Assembly: GCA_013154135.1 (NCBI GenBank)
Contig: JAADDB010000004.1
Coordinates: 1-8,657 of the forward strand
Direction of reading: 5' to 3'
Length of the DNA: 8,657 nucleotides
Source of the DNA: Chloroflexota bacterium
GTDB lineage: Bacteria; Chloroflexota; Anaerolineae; JAADDB01
Of the stretch, positions 5,840 to 8,657 are shown piece after piece. Under the pieces are notes generated by a model. The model worked only from the letters and a program-made list of their open reading frames with translations, was not told the DNA's origin and made no database searches. Both the position numbers and the translations under genes were made by a program. How positions within the stretch are numbered: the stretch's first letter is position 1; every line of letters starts with the position of its first letter.

Positions 5840-5902
5840 TCTCTCTATGCACGGGGCGAGAACGTCGGAATCCTGCCGAGGTGCGGACCCGTCCGCCGCC
5901 AA
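5810..5902 (+). repeat. Dispersed repeat unit, copy B
   Basis: This second copy of the unit at 5612-5699 begins within the right half of the inverted repeat (GCCCGGCCACCACGCA) and continues through the 54-bp core 5849-5902. The copies lie in the same direction 203 bp apart. What remains up to the cytochrome start (5903-5989) shows no recognisable element except its ribosome binding site. Confidence 0.75.
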
Positions 5903-5976
5903 GGTACTACGGAGTTTTATCCATCAATCAGGTTACCATCTATGGACTTACTCATCCATCCGCACAAATCACACAG

Positions 5977-5984
5977 AAAGGAGG
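5977..5984 (+). promoter_or_regulatory. Ribosome binding site that fixes the TTG start of the octaheme cytochrome
   Basis: AAAGGAGG stands five bases before TTG 5990-5992. No other in-frame start upstream (TTG 5792, ATG 5942) has such a site, and only the 5990 start puts a signal peptide at the N-terminus. Confidence 0.85.
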
Positions 5985-5989
5985 GCGCC

Positions 5990-7648
5990 TTGACGGGATT
6001 TAAGAAGGTCAGCAAACATGCGAGTACCCATAGGCTGGCCCTGGGAACGTTCCTCATAGCCTTGCTCATCCTCGGTTTCTTGGCTTGGTCCGTTCCCGTC
6101 TGGGCTGATGGAGGCCAGCCGGATCCCCGGTATGTGAACCCACGGGATAAGCTCATCAAGAACTTCACCGTGGACCACAGCAAGTTCGACATCCTCAAAC
6201 AGGACTTCAAAACGGCCCCCGAAGTGACCAAAGCCTGTCTCTCCTGCCACACGGAGGCGGGCAACCAGCTCATGCACCGCATCCACTGGACATGGGAGTT
6301 CCAGAACCCAAAGACGGGACAACTCCTGGGCAAGAAGCATGTGCTGAACAACTTCTGCATCGCCATCACCTCCAACTGGCCCCGGTGTACCAGCTGTCAC
6401 GCGGGGTACGGCTGGAAGGACGCGAACTTCGATTTCTCCAAACAGGAGAACATGGACTGTCTCGCGTGTCACGACACCACCGGCCAATACCGGAAGTTCC
6501 CCACCGCGGCCGGTCACCCCACGTACGAGCCCAAGGAGTTCCCTCCGGGCAGCGGCAAGATCTGGGAACCCCCGGATCTCTCCTACATTGCCCAACATGT
6601 GGGCATGACCAGCCGCCAGACGTGTGGCCGCTGTCACTTCTACGGCGGCGGGGGTGATGGGGTCAAGCACGGCGACCTGGATTCCTCCCTCTTCAACCCC
6701 CCGCGAGAGGTGGATGTCCACATGTCCCCCGATGGCTTGAACTTCCAGTGCTCCACCTGCCACACCAACCGGGCCCACGACCTCGCGGGGAGCCGCTACG
6801 CGCCCACCGCGGTGGACCCCTACGGCCAGGACATGCCCGTCATGCAACACCAGCGGGCCACGTGCGAATCCTGCCATGGCACAGCCCCCCACAAGGGCTC
6901 GGTCATGGCCTCCAAGCTCAACGACCACGTGGACAAGGTGGCCTGCCAGACGTGCCATATCCCCGAGTTCGCGCGGGGCGGCAAACCCACTAAGGTGTGG
7001 TGGGATTGGTCCAAGGCCGGCAAGTTCACCCCCGACGGCAAGAAGATCGCCACGGAAGAGTACAACACGCTGAAAGGGGAGTTCCGCTGGGAGAAGAACG
7101 TGGTGCCCGAGTACGCCTGGTTCAACGGAACCATCCGGTACACCCTGGCCACGGACAAGATCGACCCCAGCAAGGTGGTCCCCATCAACCGCATCGAGGG
7201 GAGCTACGACGACGGCCGTATCTACCCCTTCAAGGTCATGCGGGGCAAACAGCCGTACGATGCCGGCAACAACACCCTGGTCATCCCGCACCTCTTCGGC
7301 AATGATGACACGGCCTATTGGAAGAACTTCGACTGGGGCAAGGCCATTGAGGCCGGGATGAAGACCGCAGGTCTCCCCTACAGCGGCAAGTACGGCTTTG
7401 TGGAAACCAAGATGTACTGGCTGATCGACCACATGGTCGCTCCCAAGGAGCAAGCCCTGAAGTGCGAGGATTGCCACAGCCGCAACGGACGCCTGGCCAA
7501 ACTCACCGGCTTTTACATGCCCGGACGCGACCGCCTCAAGATCATCGACATCCTCGGGTGGCTCGGCGTCGCCCTGACCTTGGTCGGGGTCATGCTGCAC
7601 GGTGGGCTTCGCGTCATCACCAGCGCTAAGAAAGGAGCAAAGCGATGA
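5990..7648 (+). CDS. Octaheme c-type cytochrome, tetrathionate reductase (OTR) family
   Basis: This 552-residue exported multiheme cytochrome starts at TTG. Residues 16-39 (LALGTFLIALLILGFLAWSV, then PVWA) are a signal peptide or anchor. Eight CXXCH heme sites follow: CLSCH 83, CTSCH 133, CLACH 157, CGRCH 212, CSTCH 254, CESCH 292, CQTCH 319 and CEDCH 492. The run KKHVLNNFCI, then RCTSCHAGYGWKD, then CLACHDTTGQYRKFP matches the Shewanella OTR family, whose members reduce tetrathionate and, in vitro, nitrite and hydroxylamine. Lys143, six residues after the second heme motif, is a candidate for the lysine that ligates the active-site heme in OTR. Cys123 is an extra non-heme cysteine close by. 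Residues 518-541 form a C-terminal membrane helix, so the protein is anchored rather than soluble. Its stop overlaps the cytochrome b start. The natural substrate is not certain. Confidence 0.92.
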   Translation: MTGFKKVSKHASTHRLALGTFLIALLILGFLAWSVPVWADGGQPDPRYVNPRDKLIKNFTVDHSKFDILKQDFKTAPEVTKACLSCHTEAGNQLMHRIHWTWEFQNPKTGQLLGKKHVLNNFCIAITSNWPRCTSCHAGYGWKDANFDFSKQENMDCLACHDTTGQYRKFPTAAGHPTYEPKEFPPGSGKIWEPPDLSYIAQHVGMTSRQTCGRCHFYGGGGDGVKHGDLDSSLFNPPREVDVHMSPDGLNFQCSTCHTNRAHDLAGSRYAPTAVDPYGQDMPVMQHQRATCESCHGTAPHKGSVMASKLNDHVDKVACQTCHIPEFARGGKPTKVWWDWSKAGKFTPDGKKIATEEYNTLKGEFRWEKNVVPEYAWFNGTIRYTLATDKIDPSKVVPINRIEGSYDDGRIYPFKVMRGKQPYDAGNNTLVIPHLFGNDDTAYWKNFDWGKAIEAGMKTAGLPYSGKYGFVETKMYWLIDHMVAPKEQALKCEDCHSRNGRLAKLTGFYMPGRDRLKIIDILGWLGVALTLVGVMLHGGLRVITSAKKGAKR

Positions 7649-8277
7649 TGAGTAAGGTGAAACGCATATACCTCTTCTACGGCTTTGAGCGACTGTGGCA
7701 CTGGACACAGGTGTTCCTGTGCCTGGGGCTGGTGGTCACCGGGTTCACCATCCACGGCACCCTTCACCTGGCGGATTTCAAGACCGCCTGGTACTGGCAC
7801 ACACGCTTCGGGTGGGCCCTGGCCATCCTGCTCGGCTTGGAGATCTTCTGGCTCCTCACCACAGGCCAGTGGAAGAATTATATCCCCACCACCCAGAAGG
7901 TGAAGGACGTGGCCATGTACTACGCGGTGGGGATTTTCAGAGGAGACCCGCATCCCTACCACCCCCACGATCCCTATAGCAAGCTGAACCCTCTCCAGCG
8001 ACTGGCTTACTTGGGCATCCAGCTTGTCTTGGTGCCCCTCATGGTCATCACCGGACTCCTCATGATTTACTACAACAAGTGGCCGAATTGGGGCATTGGC
8101 TGGCGCATCGGGCCGGTGGCCATCCTCCACACCATCGGTGCGTTCTTTGTCCTGATGTTCGTCATCGGCCATATCTACCTGGCCACCACCGGCCATCCCT
8201 GGTATGCCCACATCCTGGCCATGATCACCGGGTGGGAAGAAATCCCCGAGGACGAGGGGGAATTGCACGTCGTCTGA
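7645..8277 (+). CDS. Di-heme cytochrome b, quinol-oxidising membrane subunit
   Basis: This 210-residue integral membrane protein has four helices at about 20-38, 52-73, 119-141 and 158-180. His19, His52, His162 and His176 sit where the formate dehydrogenase gamma/hydrogenase HydC-type cytochrome b family places its two-heme ligands; the 14-residue spacing of the last pair equals that of FdnI. ERLWHW near the N-terminus and GHIYLATTGHPW near the end are typical. The predicted role is to take electrons from quinol and hand them to the octaheme cytochrome across the membrane. AAAGGAG precedes the first ATG by eight bases, and the start overlaps the upstream stop as ATGA, so the two are co-translated. 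An acidic C-terminal tail (198-207) follows the last helix. Confidence 0.9.
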   Translation: MMSKVKRIYLFYGFERLWHWTQVFLCLGLVVTGFTIHGTLHLADFKTAWYWHTRFGWALAILLGLEIFWLLTTGQWKNYIPTTQKVKDVAMYYAVGIFRGDPHPYHPHDPYSKLNPLQRLAYLGIQLVLVPLMVITGLLMIYYNKWPNWGIGWRIGPVAILHTIGAFFVLMFVIGHIYLATTGHPWYAHILAMITGWEEIPEDEGELHVV

Positions 8278-8304
8278 GGCGTGGCAGCCCGTTTGCCCTC
8301 TTTC

Positions 8305-8341
8305 AGGCCGTGTCCGGATCTCCGGGCACGGCCTTGTTTGT
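8305..8341 (+). terminator. Rho-independent terminator of the cytochrome unit
   Basis: AGGCCGTG (8305-8312) pairs perfectly with CACGGCCT (8327-8334), with an inner CCGG/CCGG stem, followed by TGTTTGT. It lies 28 bases after the cytochrome b stop. The T-run is interrupted by G but the hairpin is strong. Confidence 0.7.
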
Positions 8342-8353
8342 GAAAGGGAGGAT

Positions 8354-8388
8354 TAATGAGTAACGATTGACGATTAACGATTAAGGGG
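8354..8388. repeat. Five in-phase 7-bp repeats
   Basis: The bases divide into TAATGAG, TAACGAT, TGACGAT, TAACGAT, TAAGGGG. The middle three reproduce, in opposite orientation, the array at 5751-5771. Confidence 0.8.
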
Positions 8389-8408
8389 GTTGGCTGAAGG
8401 GCGAGATC

Positions 8409-8436
8409 TAACGCATAACGAGTAACGAGTAAAAGG
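8409..8436. repeat. Four in-phase 7-bp repeats
   Basis: TAACGCA, TAACGAG, TAACGAG and TAAAAGG stand head to tail, 20 bases after the previous array, with the same consensus. Confidence 0.75.
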
Positions 8437-8493
8437 GCGGGATGCCATGGTGGGCCGTTTGTGGCGATGCTCGGCCGGTTACGTGTCCATATA

Positions 8494-8545
8494 GAGCCCC
8501 CTTCGGGGGCTTCCCAATTCTTAGCCCGGGGGTTCTGCCCCGGGC
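8494..8545. repeat. Pair of perfect GC hairpins
   Basis: AGCCCCC-TTC-GGGGGCT (8495-8511) and GCCCGGGG with CCCCGGGC (8524-8531, 8538-8545) are two perfect stems 12 bases apart. Neither has a T-run. No gene is seen from 8278 to the end of the window; that stretch holds only the terminator, repeats and these palindromes. Confidence 0.6.
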
Positions 8546-8622
8546 GACCGGACATGACCACACATCTCCGTTCACGAACAGCAGGACACACGGCCGTGCG
8601 CCCTGTTGATTTTTCCCCTGGC

Positions 8623-8657
8623 GAATTGTTTTGCGTGGGTGGGCGGCGGGCTTCGCC
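8623..8657. repeat. Dispersed repeat, third copy cut by window edge
   Basis: GAATTGTTTTG (8623-8633) equals 5784-5794, and both continue into GCGTGG-rich, then CGGGC-rich sequence. TGCGTGGGTGGG (8632-8643) is the complement of 5621-5632. The element runs off the right edge. Confidence 0.6.

Noticed and set aside
5792..5989. N-terminal extension of the octaheme cytochrome to TTG 5792 or ATG 5942
   Set aside because: The extension runs through the palindrome and copy B of the dispersed repeat, has no ribosome binding site and would bury the signal peptide. TTG 5990 has AAAGGAGG five bases upstream.
5969..7708. Long open frame (579 codons) antisense to the octaheme cytochrome
   Set aside because: It is a mirror of high-GC codon use in the real gene: low-complexity Val/Gly/Leu/His composition, no family match, and eight CXXCH motifs in order on the other strand.

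Overview
The window is high-GC bacterial DNA with short Shine-Dalgarno-led operons and no RNA genes or complete mobile element. The gene content suggests an anaerobic or facultative bacterium with sulfur and multiheme-cytochrome redox chemistry: a sulfide:quinone-reductase-like flavoprotein, DUF1641, DsrC/TusE and DsrE2 proteins, and an octaheme cytochrome with a membrane cytochrome b. Chloroflexota or a similar deep-branching phylum is a plausible guess, but the sequence alone does not settle the lineage.

Layout. (1) 1-1391, + strand: the 3' end of a histidine/aromatic ammonia-lyase (MIO family), overlapped by 4 bases by a complete family 2 glycosyltransferase. (2) 1392-1548: convergent intergenic region with a GC hairpin and an array of 7-bp repeats. 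(3) 5202 down to 1549, - strand: a five-gene unit that reads, in transcription order, HTH-PocR-domain regulator, SQR-like flavoprotein, DUF1641 protein, TusE-type DsrC homologue, DsrE2-family protein. Each gene has a visible Shine-Dalgarno sequence and the gaps are short. (4) 5203-5989: a 787-bp divergent intergenic region. It holds an AT-rich control region (candidate - strand promoter, three tandem 9-bp repeats, an FNR/CRP-like palindrome with a -10 element correctly spaced for a + strand promoter) and then a block of duplicated and palindromic repeats. (5) 5990-8277, + strand: an octaheme c-type cytochrome of the tetrathionate-reductase (OTR) family starting at TTG, translationally coupled to a four-helix di-heme cytochrome b, followed by a terminator at 8305-8341. 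(6) 8342-8657: more 7-bp repeats, two perfect hairpins and a truncated copy of the repeat seen at 5784-5839.

How it may work (inference): the SQR-like protein would pass electrons from sulfide or persulfide into the quinone pool, with DUF1641 as its usual genomic companion. TusE and DsrE2 would carry the resulting sulfane sulfur as persulfide. The cytochrome b would oxidise quinol and pass electrons across the membrane to the octaheme cytochrome, which would reduce tetrathionate or another S or N oxyanion. The PocR-domain regulator sits at the head of the sulfur unit and faces the cytochrome genes, so it is the natural candidate to control both. The most notable points are this combined locus, the 9-bp iteron array, the DsrC homologue lacking CysA, the doubly membrane-anchored OTR-like protein with its own cytochrome b, and a 7-bp repeat family present in most intergenic regions.
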